Assembly: GCF_025153525.1 (NCBI RefSeq)
Contig: NZ_JANZNR010000001.1
Location: forward strand, 372,001 to 436,000
DNA: 64,000 nt
Direction: 5' to 3'
Source: Psychroserpens sp. SPM9
Lineage (GTDB): Bacteria > Bacteroidota > Bacteroidia > Flavobacteriales > Flavobacteriaceae
The notes beneath the pieces are model-generated. The model did no database searches. It worked only from the letters and a program-made list of their open reading frames with translations, and had not been told where the DNA came from. Position numbers and translations under genes: made by a program. Below are positions 35,649 to 44,388 of the stretch, piece by piece (the stretch's first letter is position 1; the number at the start of each line of letters is the position of its first letter).

Positions 35649-38600
35649 ATGAAGCAAATCTATGTTTGCATCTTGCTATTACTGTCTGGTTTTAGCTATG
35701 CACAAATCACAATCACAGGCACAATCACAAGTGAACTTGACGGGAAACCTCTGGCCTATGTAAATATTAGTTCCACCTCTGGAAGTGGCACCATCTCTGA
35801 TGAATTTGGCAAGTATGAAATCGAGGTAGCATCTCCAGAAGATCAAATCCGCTATTCGTATTTAGGATACCATCTCATTATTGCTGTGGTTGGCAATCAA
35901 ACAGTCATAAATATCACGATGACCGAAGACACCTCGTCTTTAGATGAAGTAGTCATTACGGCACTTGGTCTCGAACGCGAAACTAAAGAATTAGGTTATG
36001 TTGTTCAAGAACTAAATTCTGAACGCTTAACCGAAGTTAAAACCGTAAATTTCCTGGATAATATTGCTGGTAAACTTGCAGGTGTTACCATTTCACAAGG
36101 CGCCACAGGCGTTGGTTCTTCTTCAAAAATTACGATTCGTGGTGAATCATCGTTTTCTAATAATAATCCGTTATTTGTAGTTGACGGTACACCTATTAAT
36201 AATGAAACTGTTTTTAATTTTACCAACGAAGCTGCTGCTGGTTTTCAGGAAGTTGACTTCGGAAATGGTGCTATGGAAGTCAATGCAGACGACATCGAAT
36301 CGGTGACTGTTTTAAAAGGTGCTAATGCTGCAGCTCTTTACGGCACACGAGCTTCAAACGGTGTTATCGTCATAAAAACTAAAGATGGACGACACGCAAA
36401 AGGTCTTGGTATTAGCTTTAATACCTCGCTTTTTATAGATACGGCTTTTCGACTGCCGGATTTTCAAAATCGATATGGTCAAGGGCAATCTGGAGCTTTT
36501 GAATATGTTGACGGTTTAGGAGGTGGTATCAGTGACAACATCACCTACTCTTGGGGACCAGAACTGGATGCTGGAATATTAATTCCGCAGTTTGATAGTC
36601 CGGTACAACTCGCCAACGGCACTTTTGTTCGTGGTGGTGACACGGCATTATATTCTGGACTACCTATAACGGCCACACCTTTTCAATCCCATCCAGACAA
36701 CCTTAAAGATTTCTATCAAACTGGTGTGACTACTATTAATAATGTATCGATTTCCAACGGATTTGAAACTGGAAATTACCGCTTATCCTTTACCGATCTA
36801 CGTAGCGAATCTATCATTCCTGGAGTGAATCTCGACCGACAAACTGTGGCAGCAAAGTTGAACTTTGAACCAACTGATAAAACAACGATAAACACCTCAA
36901 TAAACTACACCAATTCTAATAGTGATAATCGGCCTTCAAATGGTTATGGAAGTGAAAATGTTAACTATTCGCTAGTAGCCTGGGGACCACGCTCCTTGAA
37001 TATTAATAGTCTGAAAAATTACTGGCAACCTGGTTTAGAAGGTGTTCAGCAATACTCGTTTAACTATACCTTTTTTGACAATCCGTATTTTATTCTACTA
37101 GAAAATAGAAATGCTTTTGAACGTGATCGCATCTTCGGAAATATTAATGTTAAGCATCAAATCACCGAACATCTAAGCCTCTCGCTACGTTCGGGAATGG
37201 ACTATAGTAGTGAAACACGACAGTTCAGGCGTAATTTCAGCAGTAATCGATTTCAAAATGGTGCGTATGCCGAACACGATGTTAAGTTTAGAGAAATTAA
37301 TACCGATTTTTTAATTAATTATAACAATCAATTTGGAACTATTTCTTTTGATGCTTCTCTTGGCGGAAATCGTCTCGATCAAAATGCCTCAACCAAACAA
37401 TTACAAACCGTAAATTTAGCACAACCCGGAATATTTAGCTTAAACAACGCAGCGTCTCCGATTGAAGCTTTTGAATTTGAAAGCAAAAAACGTATCAATT
37501 CACTTTACGGGCTTGTCAAACTGGGTTATAAAGACTTTCTCTTTTTAGATATAACAGGACGAAATGATTGGTCTAGTGCTTTGGCAACGCCATTTTCGGT
37601 AGATGGAACATCTTTCTTTTACCCTTCGGTATCTACAAGTTTTATAGTCTCGAATGTGACAGAATTGCCAAAAGCTATATCATTTGCAAAATTAAGAGCC
37701 AGTATTGCTCAGGTTGGTAACGACACTGGCGCCTATCAAACGTCAGGAGCGTTTGTGGCTCAAACTCCTTTTAATGGGCAACCAACTTTTAGCGATCAAA
37801 ATTTTATTCCGAATGCTAACTTAAAACCCGAACAAACCACCTCGTTTGAAATTGGTACAGATTTACGATTCTTTAAAGACCGTTTAAAATTTGACCTAAG
37901 CTATTACAATGCAACAACTAAAGATCAAATCATCTCCTTACCTATTGCAATTTCTTCTGGATATAATCAACAAGTCGTAAATGGCGGAAAAGTAAACACA
38001 CAAGGTGTCGAAATTATAATGGTAATTACGCCTGTAAAAACTCAAAATTTTAGGTGGAACAGCCTCTTTAACTTTGCTACAAGTCGTGCTACGATTAAAG
38101 ATTTACCACAGGCTGACGGACGTTTAACACTAGCTTACAGCCGAATTTATGACAGCGCCAACCAAACGGTATGGTTCCAGGTTGAAGAAGGCGGACGCCT
38201 AGGTGATATCTATGGAACAGGATATCTAAAAAATGAAAATGGCGATTTTATAATTGATGATAACGGTCGTTTTATAGCTGATAATGACCTTAAAAAATTA
38301 GGAAATTATAATCCTGATTTCACCTTAGGATGGTCGAATAATTTCACTTATAAAAACTGGAATTTAAGTTTCCTGTTCGACTGGAGACAAGGTGGCGAAA
38401 TAGTGTCACGAACCCGAGCACTCGGGAATGTTGGTGGCCAGTTAGCCGAAACTGCGTTTAGACCAGAAGATGGCATTATCGCCCAAGGGGTTAATCAAAC
38501 GACGGGATTACCTAATGCGGTTGCAGTTTCTGCCGAAAGTTATTACCGCCAATTTTATGATAGAAACCATGAAGAAAATAATATTTATGACGCCTCCTTT

Positions 38601-38843
38601 TTAAAACTTCGGCAGTTTTCAATTGGTTATGATTTTAAGCTGAAAGAGGGCTTTTTGGGACTTAAAGAAGGTGCCGATTTAAGTCTATCTATCATCGGAA
38701 ACAACCTTTTTGTCATTACCGAAAATCCGCATTTCGACCCAGAGCAACTTGCCGTTCAGGGCAATAATTTTGTGAGTGGCGTTGAAGATATGAGTTATGC
38801 AACGTCACGTAGTATCGGATTTAAAGCTGGATTTAATTTCTAA
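35649..38843 (+). CDS. SusC/RagA-type TonB-dependent outer-membrane transporter
   Basis: 1064 aa. The signal peptide covers about residues 1-18 and is followed by the carboxypeptidase-regulatory-like domain (about 20-100). The TonB-dependent plug has GVTISQGATGVGSSSKITIR and LKGANAAALYGTRASNGVI (about 110-250), and a long barrel ends in SIGFKAGFNF. It is paired with SusD 10 bp downstream, forming a lidded importer of large or complex molecules. Placement inside the ArsS cluster, not beside glycosidases, is unusual; the cargo is unknown. Confidence 0.95.
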   Translation: MKQIYVCILLLLSGFSYAQITITGTITSELDGKPLAYVNISSTSGSGTISDEFGKYEIEVASPEDQIRYSYLGYHLIIAVVGNQTVINITMTEDTSSLDEVVITALGLERETKELGYVVQELNSERLTEVKTVNFLDNIAGKLAGVTISQGATGVGSSSKITIRGESSFSNNNPLFVVDGTPINNETVFNFTNEAAAGFQEVDFGNGAMEVNADDIESVTVLKGANAAALYGTRASNGVIVIKTKDGRHAKGLGISFNTSLFIDTAFRLPDFQNRYGQGQSGAFEYVDGLGGGISDNITYSWGPELDAGILIPQFDSPVQLANGTFVRGGDTALYSGLPITATPFQSHPDNLKDFYQTGVTTINNVSISNGFETGNYRLSFTDLRSESIIPGVNLDRQTVAAKLNFEPTDKTTINTSINYTNSNSDNRPSNGYGSENVNYSLVAWGPRSLNINSLKNYWQPGLEGVQQYSFNYTFFDNPYFILLENRNAFERDRIFGNINVKHQITEHLSLSLRSGMDYSSETRQFRRNFSSNRFQNGAYAEHDVKFREINTDFLINYNNQFGTISFDASLGGNRLDQNASTKQLQTVNLAQPGIFSLNNAASPIEAFEFESKKRINSLYGLVKLGYKDFLFLDITGRNDWSSALATPFSVDGTSFFYPSVSTSFIVSNVTELPKAISFAKLRASIAQVGNDTGAYQTSGAFVAQTPFNGQPTFSDQNFIPNANLKPEQTTSFEIGTDLRFFKDRLKFDLSYYNATTKDQIISLPIAISSGYNQQVVNGGKVNTQGVEIIMVITPVKTQNFRWNSLFNFATSRATIKDLPQADGRLTLAYSRIYDSANQTVWFQVEEGGRLGDIYGTGYLKNENGDFIIDDNGRFIADNDLKKLGNYNPDFTLGWSNNFTYKNWNLSFLFDWRQGGEIVSRTRALGNVGGQLAETAFRPEDGIIAQGVNQTTGLPNAVAVSAESYYRQFYDRNHEENNIYDASFLKLRQFSIGYDFKLKEGFLGLKEGADLSLSIIGNNLFVITENPHFDPEQLAVQGNNFVSGVEDMSYATSRSIGFKAGFNF

Positions 38844-38853
38844 AAAAAAGACT

Positions 38854-40296
38854 ATGAAAAACATCAAATATCTATTCATAATATTAAGCCTTTTTACAAC
38901 GCTAAGCTGTACTAAAGACTTTGAAGACATTAATACCAATCCGAATGCTCCAGGAACAGTACAACCTAGTTTACTGCTTCGTCAGGTCATTTACGATTTT
39001 GGTGAAAATATGAGTTACGAAGGCTTTGTTGCTGGCGATTTACTTTCACAACATCGAACCGCTTTAGATTTCAACCTATTTGATCGGCATGCTTTAAAAT
39101 CACCACAATTGGGTGGTAATCCGTGGCCAGTTTTTTACACAAATCTTCGGGATAATGAGATTATATTAAACCAAGCCAGAACCGTTGAAACCTTTTCGGT
39201 TTATGAGGGTCCAGCACTCATTTTAAAAGCCTATATGGCTGCAGGTTTAACCGATTTATTTGGTGATGTTCCTTATTTTGAAGCTTTTAATGGCGTCAAT
39301 GGAACTGTAACACCTGCTTACGATTTACAAGAAGACATTTACTTGGACGACAACGGGATTTTAGATAATCTCGACAGAGGTATTGCTGCTATCGAAAGTT
39401 ACACTGATGTTATTCCGCTGGAAGGTGATATTTTATTTGATGGTGATTTAAACGCCTGGATACGGTTTGCTAATTCATTAAAAATAAAACACCTACTTCG
39501 TATATCTCAGCAAGTGGATGTTTCCGAAGCACTTCAAACTATTTTTAACGACGGAAACTATATTATTTCTAACGCTCAAAATGCCATTTTTAATTTCACC
39601 AATACAGATCCTAACAGTTTCCGATTAGCGCAGTTACGTATTGGCGACTTTAATAATTTTGTCTTGTCTGAAACTATGGAAGACCTGTTAACCGATTTAA
39701 ATGACACAAGAATTGAAACACTTTTCAGACCCTTTTCAAATTCGGAGGCTAATGAGTTTAACGGATTGCTAAACGGAATTGACCCTTCGGAAACTACGGT
39801 AGCTTTAGCCGATTACTCTTTAGCTGGAACTATGTTTCGCGAAGACACATCGACACTAGATGCTAATTTTATAACCGCTTGGGAAGTTCAATTTGCGCTG
39901 GCCGAAGCGGCAGCTAGAAATCTCATTGTAGCAGATGCTCAAGCACTTTATGAACAAGGTGTGGTACTCGCCTTCGATTACTGGAATACCGAAATGCCTT
40001 CAAATTATTTAACAGGAAATGCGGCCTTCAATGCTCCAGGTACCACACCTGTACAGCAAATCATCACTCAAAAATGGATTGCCAATGTGATTAATGGTTA
40101 TGAAGGTTGGATTGAATATCGCAGAACAGGATTTCCAGCATTGCGAACTATTTCAGCAAGTTTCAATAATGATATTATACCGATTCGCATGCCTTATCCC
40201 GCTGAAGAAGAAGCTTTAAATAACGAAAATTATATGGTTGCTGCGGCCACAACCAATGATAATAGTATTAATGTTCCCGTTTGGTGGAATGAATAA
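38854..40296 (+). CDS. SusD/RagB-type outer-membrane lipoprotein
   Basis: 480 aa from the ATG at 38854; an upstream in-frame ATG lies inside the SusC frame. The lipoprotein signal ends LFTTLSCTKDFEDINTNPN, with the lipidated Cys near residue 19. The body shows the helical SusD-like type (SusD-like_2 group), including a conserved-looking GYEGWIEYRRTGFP near the C terminus. It caps the SusC barrel and binds the cargo. Confidence 0.93.
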   Translation: MKNIKYLFIILSLFTTLSCTKDFEDINTNPNAPGTVQPSLLLRQVIYDFGENMSYEGFVAGDLLSQHRTALDFNLFDRHALKSPQLGGNPWPVFYTNLRDNEIILNQARTVETFSVYEGPALILKAYMAAGLTDLFGDVPYFEAFNGVNGTVTPAYDLQEDIYLDDNGILDNLDRGIAAIESYTDVIPLEGDILFDGDLNAWIRFANSLKIKHLLRISQQVDVSEALQTIFNDGNYIISNAQNAIFNFTNTDPNSFRLAQLRIGDFNNFVLSETMEDLLTDLNDTRIETLFRPFSNSEANEFNGLLNGIDPSETTVALADYSLAGTMFREDTSTLDANFITAWEVQFALAEAAARNLIVADAQALYEQGVVLAFDYWNTEMPSNYLTGNAAFNAPGTTPVQQIITQKWIANVINGYEGWIEYRRTGFPALRTISASFNNDIIPIRMPYPAEEEALNNENYMVAAATTNDNSINVPVWWNE

Positions 40297-40301
40297 ATAA
40301 T

Positions 40302-41636
40302 ATGGAAACACTACATTGGCAATGGACCTTAATAATCGTATCAAGTTTGATATTGTTTTTAGTGTCGCCTTTAGCAAAAACCAGAGATCAGTTTTTTAAA
40401 GCTGTGAACAACCGAAAAGCACCAAATACGTTAGTGCTTACTGGTAGTTTAATTATCTCATGGATTTTTGCTAAAAGCATTACCAATGCAGCAAATCTCG
40501 GACTCGATTTTGGGATTGTTGGTGGCGTGGCTTATGCTGGTTATTATTTGTCGTTTGCGGTTGCCGGACTTCTTATTTACCAGATGCGAACTAAAGGTGG
40601 TTTTGAAAGTATTCATCAGTTTTTAAGTTCGAAATTTGGAAAAGGCGCAATGGCCATTTTTTCTATTCTTATTGCTATTCGGTTGTTTAATGAAGTATGG
40701 AGTAACACCATGGTTATTGGAAGTTATTTTGGTAATACTGGAAGCCTGCCTTACTACACAGCCATTATTGTATTTACCGTTCTTACATTAGCTTATGCCA
40801 TCAAAGGCGGATTGAGTAGTTCGATATTTACAGATGTGATACAAATGATTTTATTTTCGGTATTGTTGATTGTCATATTATGGAATGTCTTCTCTGCCGA
40901 AGATTTTTCAGCGCAGACAGTAGTTTCCTCCGGAACCTGGAGTTTTGAACTTGGGCTCAATTTATTTTTTGCCGCTATCATTCAGTCGTTTAGCTATCCG
41001 TTTCACGATCCTGTTTTAACCGATCGCGCGTTTATTAGCTCACCAAAAGTAACCCGTCGCAGCTTTATACTGGCTAGTATTTTGGGTGCTTTATGTATTG
41101 TTTTATTTAGTGTTATTGGTATTTATGCACAATCACAAGGCATGAAAGGTCAGGCAGCCGTTGAAGTTGGAAAAGCCTTTGGCGTCATTATTTTACTGGT
41201 GATTAATTTCATTATGATTACCTCAGCAGCATCCACTTTAGATTCTACATTTTCATCATTTTCCAAATTATTGGCTGTCGATTTAAACATGGGAATAGAC
41301 CTCACATTTGGTCGCGCCAGTATGGCTGCCATCGCCATTCTAGGAACACTCCCTGTTTTTCTCGATGCTGAAATTTTATCGGCAACGACCATTTCTGGAA
41401 CCATGGTTATAGGCTTAACACCTGTATTTGTGTTTTGGAATATGAAAGTACCAAAAGTTAGTTTTTACTTGAGTGTTATCTGCGGATTGCTATTTGGGTT
41501 CGTATTAGTATTTGGGTTATTTCCAAAAGCTCTAATCCTTACTGAAGGCAAATACGCCGATTTACTTTGGGTTAATGTTTGGGGCATTTTAAGTTGTATC
41601 ATTTTATATATCATACCAAAATGGATAAAAAAATAG
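40302..41636 (+). CDS. Sodium:solute symporter family protein
   Basis: 444 aa with about 12-13 membrane segments. The SSS/SLC5 pattern includes SLIISWIFAKSITNAANLG, IKGGLSSSIFTDVIQMILF (the typical GGLxAVxxTDxxQ-like motif) and TSAASTLDSTFSSFSKLL. It starts 5 bp after susD, so the cargo taken in by the SusCD pair probably crosses the inner membrane here. SSS members move sugars, nucleosides, amino acids or vitamins; cargo not assigned. Confidence 0.9.
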   Translation: METLHWQWTLIIVSSLILFLVSPLAKTRDQFFKAVNNRKAPNTLVLTGSLIISWIFAKSITNAANLGLDFGIVGGVAYAGYYLSFAVAGLLIYQMRTKGGFESIHQFLSSKFGKGAMAIFSILIAIRLFNEVWSNTMVIGSYFGNTGSLPYYTAIIVFTVLTLAYAIKGGLSSSIFTDVIQMILFSVLLIVILWNVFSAEDFSAQTVVSSGTWSFELGLNLFFAAIIQSFSYPFHDPVLTDRAFISSPKVTRRSFILASILGALCIVLFSVIGIYAQSQGMKGQAAVEVGKAFGVIILLVINFIMITSAASTLDSTFSSFSKLLAVDLNMGIDLTFGRASMAAIAILGTLPVFLDAEILSATTISGTMVIGLTPVFVFWNMKVPKVSFYLSVICGLLFGFVLVFGLFPKALILTEGKYADLLWVNVWGILSCIILYIIPKWIKK

Positions 41637-42448
41637 ACGATATAGGAACACTTTCGGGTAAAGTATTGCTCTTTGGAGGTGTGTATAGTAATCTTCAAGC
41701 ACTTGAGGCTTTAAAACAAGTTGCTGAACGCGAGCATATTTCACCCGAAAACTGTATTTGTACTGGAGATATTGTAGGCTATTGCGCGCAACCTGAAGAA
41801 ACCGTTCAGTTGTTAAAACTATGGCGTGTGAAAAGTATTGCTGGAAATGTTGAAATTCAATTGCGAGAAGGTGCCGAAGATTGTGCTTGTGATTTTAGAA
41901 AAGGTTCACGTTGTGACGGATTTTCACAGCAGTGGTACCCGTTTGCCCAAAGTAAACTATCTAAAAATTCTCTGGCGTTTATGGAAACACTCCCAGATCA
42001 TATCACCTTTAAATATGCCGAAAAACAAGTTACTGTAGTTCATGGCTCTTATTTTAATGCTTCGGAATTTATCTTCAAATCAACAGACTGGAAGCGTAAG
42101 CAACCTAACTTTGAAACGACTAAAAGTGATGTGATTGTTGCTGGACATTGCGGACTCCCATTTCAGCAAAAAAACAATGGGAAACTCTGGCTAAATCCTG
42201 GTGTTATTGGAATGCCAGCTAATGACGGAAATCCTAGCGTTTGGTATGCCATTTTAGAAGATGCTTCAGGAGAATTTAAGGTCAAACATCACACCTTAGA
42301 CTACAACTATAAACTCACAAGCCAATTGATGGATAACGGATTACTACCACAAGAATATGCACGTACCATCGTCACTGGCATTTGGGATAATACCGAAATT
42401 TTACCTGAAGTTGAAAGTGGTTTGCAAGGCTTCGGAATTCAACTATAA
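41621..42448 (+). CDS. Metallophosphoesterase (calcineurin-like, YfcE-type)
   Basis: 275 aa from the ATG at 41621, overlapping the symporter stop by 16 bp. The usual first metal motif DxH is seen as LFGGVYSNLQAL (Asp and His replaced), but CTGDIVGYC, IAGNVE, VVHGS and VAGHCGLPF follow in order. GNVE in place of GNHD and the altered first motif indicate a divergent metal site. A role as a phosphatase on a nucleoside or sugar phosphate in this cluster is inferred from its neighbours. Confidence 0.8.
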   Translation: MDKKIDDIGTLSGKVLLFGGVYSNLQALEALKQVAEREHISPENCICTGDIVGYCAQPEETVQLLKLWRVKSIAGNVEIQLREGAEDCACDFRKGSRCDGFSQQWYPFAQSKLSKNSLAFMETLPDHITFKYAEKQVTVVHGSYFNASEFIFKSTDWKRKQPNFETTKSDVIVAGHCGLPFQQKNNGKLWLNPGVIGMPANDGNPSVWYAILEDASGEFKVKHHTLDYNYKLTSQLMDNGLLPQEYARTIVTGIWDNTEILPEVESGLQGFGIQL

Positions 42449-42452
42449 AACA

Positions 42453-42974
42453 ATGAAAATACGACTCATCTTTCTATTAGGACTATTCACGTTTACGCTT
42501 CAGGCGCAAGAATCGTTAGACGATTTACTGAAACGTTATAATAAAAATGATATTCCTTACATTTCGGTTCAGGAACTCGCCATGCCTAAAACTAAGTGCA
42601 TAATATTAGATGCTCGCGAACCTGAAGAATACGAAGTAAGCCACCTTAAAGACGCTGTTTTTATTGGTTATACGCATTTTAAACTGAATGATTTTATGAC
42701 AAAATTCCCTAATACAGATGAAGCAATCGTTGTATATTGCTCTCTGGGAATTAGATCTGAAACTATTGCTAATCAACTTAAAAAAGCAGGCTATACCAAT
42801 GTTCAAAATCTATATGGCGGTATTTTTGAATGGAAAAACCATGATTTTAGCATTTATAATTCCGAAGACAAAGAAACCGATAGTATTCACACCTATTCTA
42901 AAGCCTGGAGTAAATGGTTAAAAAAAGGACAAAAAGTATACCCTAAACTCTTAACTAAAAGCAACCAAAATTGA
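42453..42974 (+). CDS. Exported rhodanese-domain protein
   Basis: 173 aa from the ATG at 42453 (the earlier in-frame ATG lies in the previous gene). The signal peptide ends LFTFTLQAQ. A single rhodanese domain follows with DAREPEEYEVSHLKDAVFIG and active-site loop VVYCSLGIRS (Cys within CSLGIRS), so it should be catalytically competent in sulfur or arsenate-like chemistry. The extracytoplasmic site is unusual among the mostly cytoplasmic neighbours. Confidence 0.88.
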   Translation: MKIRLIFLLGLFTFTLQAQESLDDLLKRYNKNDIPYISVQELAMPKTKCIILDAREPEEYEVSHLKDAVFIGYTHFKLNDFMTKFPNTDEAIVVYCSLGIRSETIANQLKKAGYTNVQNLYGGIFEWKNHDFSIYNSEDKETDSIHTYSKAWSKWLKKGQKVYPKLLTKSNQN

Positions 42975-43579
42975 AAAACGCCTTAATTATATTTACGAGA
43001 AATCCTGAACTCGGGAAATGCAAAACACGCTTAGCCCAAACTCTTGGCGATGTAGCAGCACTTCATATCTATAAATATTTGCTTCAGCATACTGCAAATG
43101 TAGCTAAGACTGTAAAGTCAGGTCGCTATGTATTTTATTCTGAAACTATCAATGATAATGATATTTGGAGCAGTGACTATTTCAGCAAAAAACAGCAAAA
43201 GGGTAAGGATTTAGGAGAACGCATGCATCATGCTTTTAACGAATTATTGGATTCGGGTTACGAAAAAGTCATCATCATTGGCAGTGATTTATTAGATCTA
43301 AACGCAGCCATCATTGAACAAGCCTTTTTGGAATTAGAGGCTAACGATGTGGTTATTGGTCCTGCTCTAGATGGTGGTTATTACCTGTTAGGAATGAAAA
43401 CCTTACATCCTGAATTATTTAAAAACAAAGCCTGGGGTACAGAAACAGTTCGTCGTGACACTTTAAAAAATTTACAAAATAGTAAAGTCTTTTTACTGAA
43501 AGAATTGAATGATATTGATACATTTGAAGATATGAAACATTATGACCAACTCAAACGATTTTACACCACCAATGATTAA
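42971..43579 (+). CDS. TIGR04282 family (arsenosugar-associated) transferase
   Basis: 202 aa with an apparent TTG start overlapping the rhodanese stop (TTGA); no ATG is available before the conserved start IIFTRNPELGKCKTRLAQTLG region. Family motifs GSDLLDLN, VIGPALDGGYYLLGM and DIDTFED are all present. It is 'transferase 1' of the rSAM/selenodomain system, now linked to arsenosugar synthesis. It differs from the copy at 34908 by keeping the nucleotide-binding N terminus. Confidence 0.9.
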   Translation: MKNALIIFTRNPELGKCKTRLAQTLGDVAALHIYKYLLQHTANVAKTVKSGRYVFYSETINDNDIWSSDYFSKKQQKGKDLGERMHHAFNELLDSGYEKVIIIGSDLLDLNAAIIEQAFLELEANDVVIGPALDGGYYLLGMKTLHPELFKNKAWGTETVRRDTLKNLQNSKVFLLKELNDIDTFEDMKHYDQLKRFYTTND

Positions 43580-44384
43580 ATTTATTACTGAAACAGCCGA
43601 TTATTTAAAATCTAAAGGTTTTGACAATCCTGAAATTGGCATTATTCTGGGCACAGGTTTAGGCCAGTTAACCAATAATATTGATATTATTCAGGAAGTG
43701 AGCTACAATCACATTCCAAACTTCCCGACAGCTACCGTAGAGTTTCATAAAGGCAAACTTATTTATGGAACCTTAGGCGATAAAAAGGTCATAGTTATGC
43801 AAGGCCGATTTCATGTCTATGAAGGCTATACGCTTCAAGATGTAACTTATCCTGTGCGCGTCATGAAAGCGTTAGGTATTTCAACTTTATTAGTTTCTAA
43901 TGCTTCTGGAGCCATTAATTTAAACTTTAAAAAGGGTGAATTAATGCTTATTGACGATCATATTAACCTACAAGGAAGTTCGCCACTTGCGTTTAAAGGC
44001 GTTGCCGAATTAGGTGAACGTTTTGCCGATATGAGTGCTCCATATAACCTCGAGATTAATGCAAAATTTAAAGCGATTGCTAAGGCGCATGACATCAAAC
44101 TTCATGAAGGTGTTTATGCTAGTGTTGTTGGTCCGCAATTGGAAACCCGAGCCGAGTACCGCATGCTTAAAATTATTGGTGCCGATGCAGTGGGCATGAG
44201 TACAGTCCCTGAAATTATAGTAGCTAATCATTTAAATCTTAAAGCTGCAGCGATTTCGGTGTTAACCGACGAGTGTGATCCCGACAACCTAAAGCCTGTC
44301 GATATTGGAGAAATCATTGCCATGGCTGGGAAAGCAGAACCAGACATGATTACCTTATTTACCGAATTGATAAAGATCTTATAA
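43572..44384 (+). CDS. punA: Purine nucleoside phosphorylase (type I)
   Basis: 270 aa from the ATG at 43572 (an ATG at 43542 is possible). It splits purine nucleosides with phosphate into base and ribose 1-phosphate. Motifs are GIILGTGLG, GRFHVYEGY, LLVSNASGAIN, GPQLETRAEYRML and GADAVGMSTVPE. It overlaps the TIGR04282 gene, tying it to the ArsS set; it may release adenine from an arsenic-bearing adenosine made by ArsS, or just recycle nucleosides. The sequence looks like the trimeric inosine/guanosine type, which normally disfavours adenosine. Confidence 0.93.
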   Translation: MIKFITETADYLKSKGFDNPEIGIILGTGLGQLTNNIDIIQEVSYNHIPNFPTATVEFHKGKLIYGTLGDKKVIVMQGRFHVYEGYTLQDVTYPVRVMKALGISTLLVSNASGAINLNFKKGELMLIDDHINLQGSSPLAFKGVAELGERFADMSAPYNLEINAKFKAIAKAHDIKLHEGVYASVVGPQLETRAEYRMLKIIGADAVGMSTVPEIIVANHLNLKAAAISVLTDECDPDNLKPVDIGEIIAMAGKAEPDMITLFTELIKIL

Positions 44385-44388
44385 TTTT

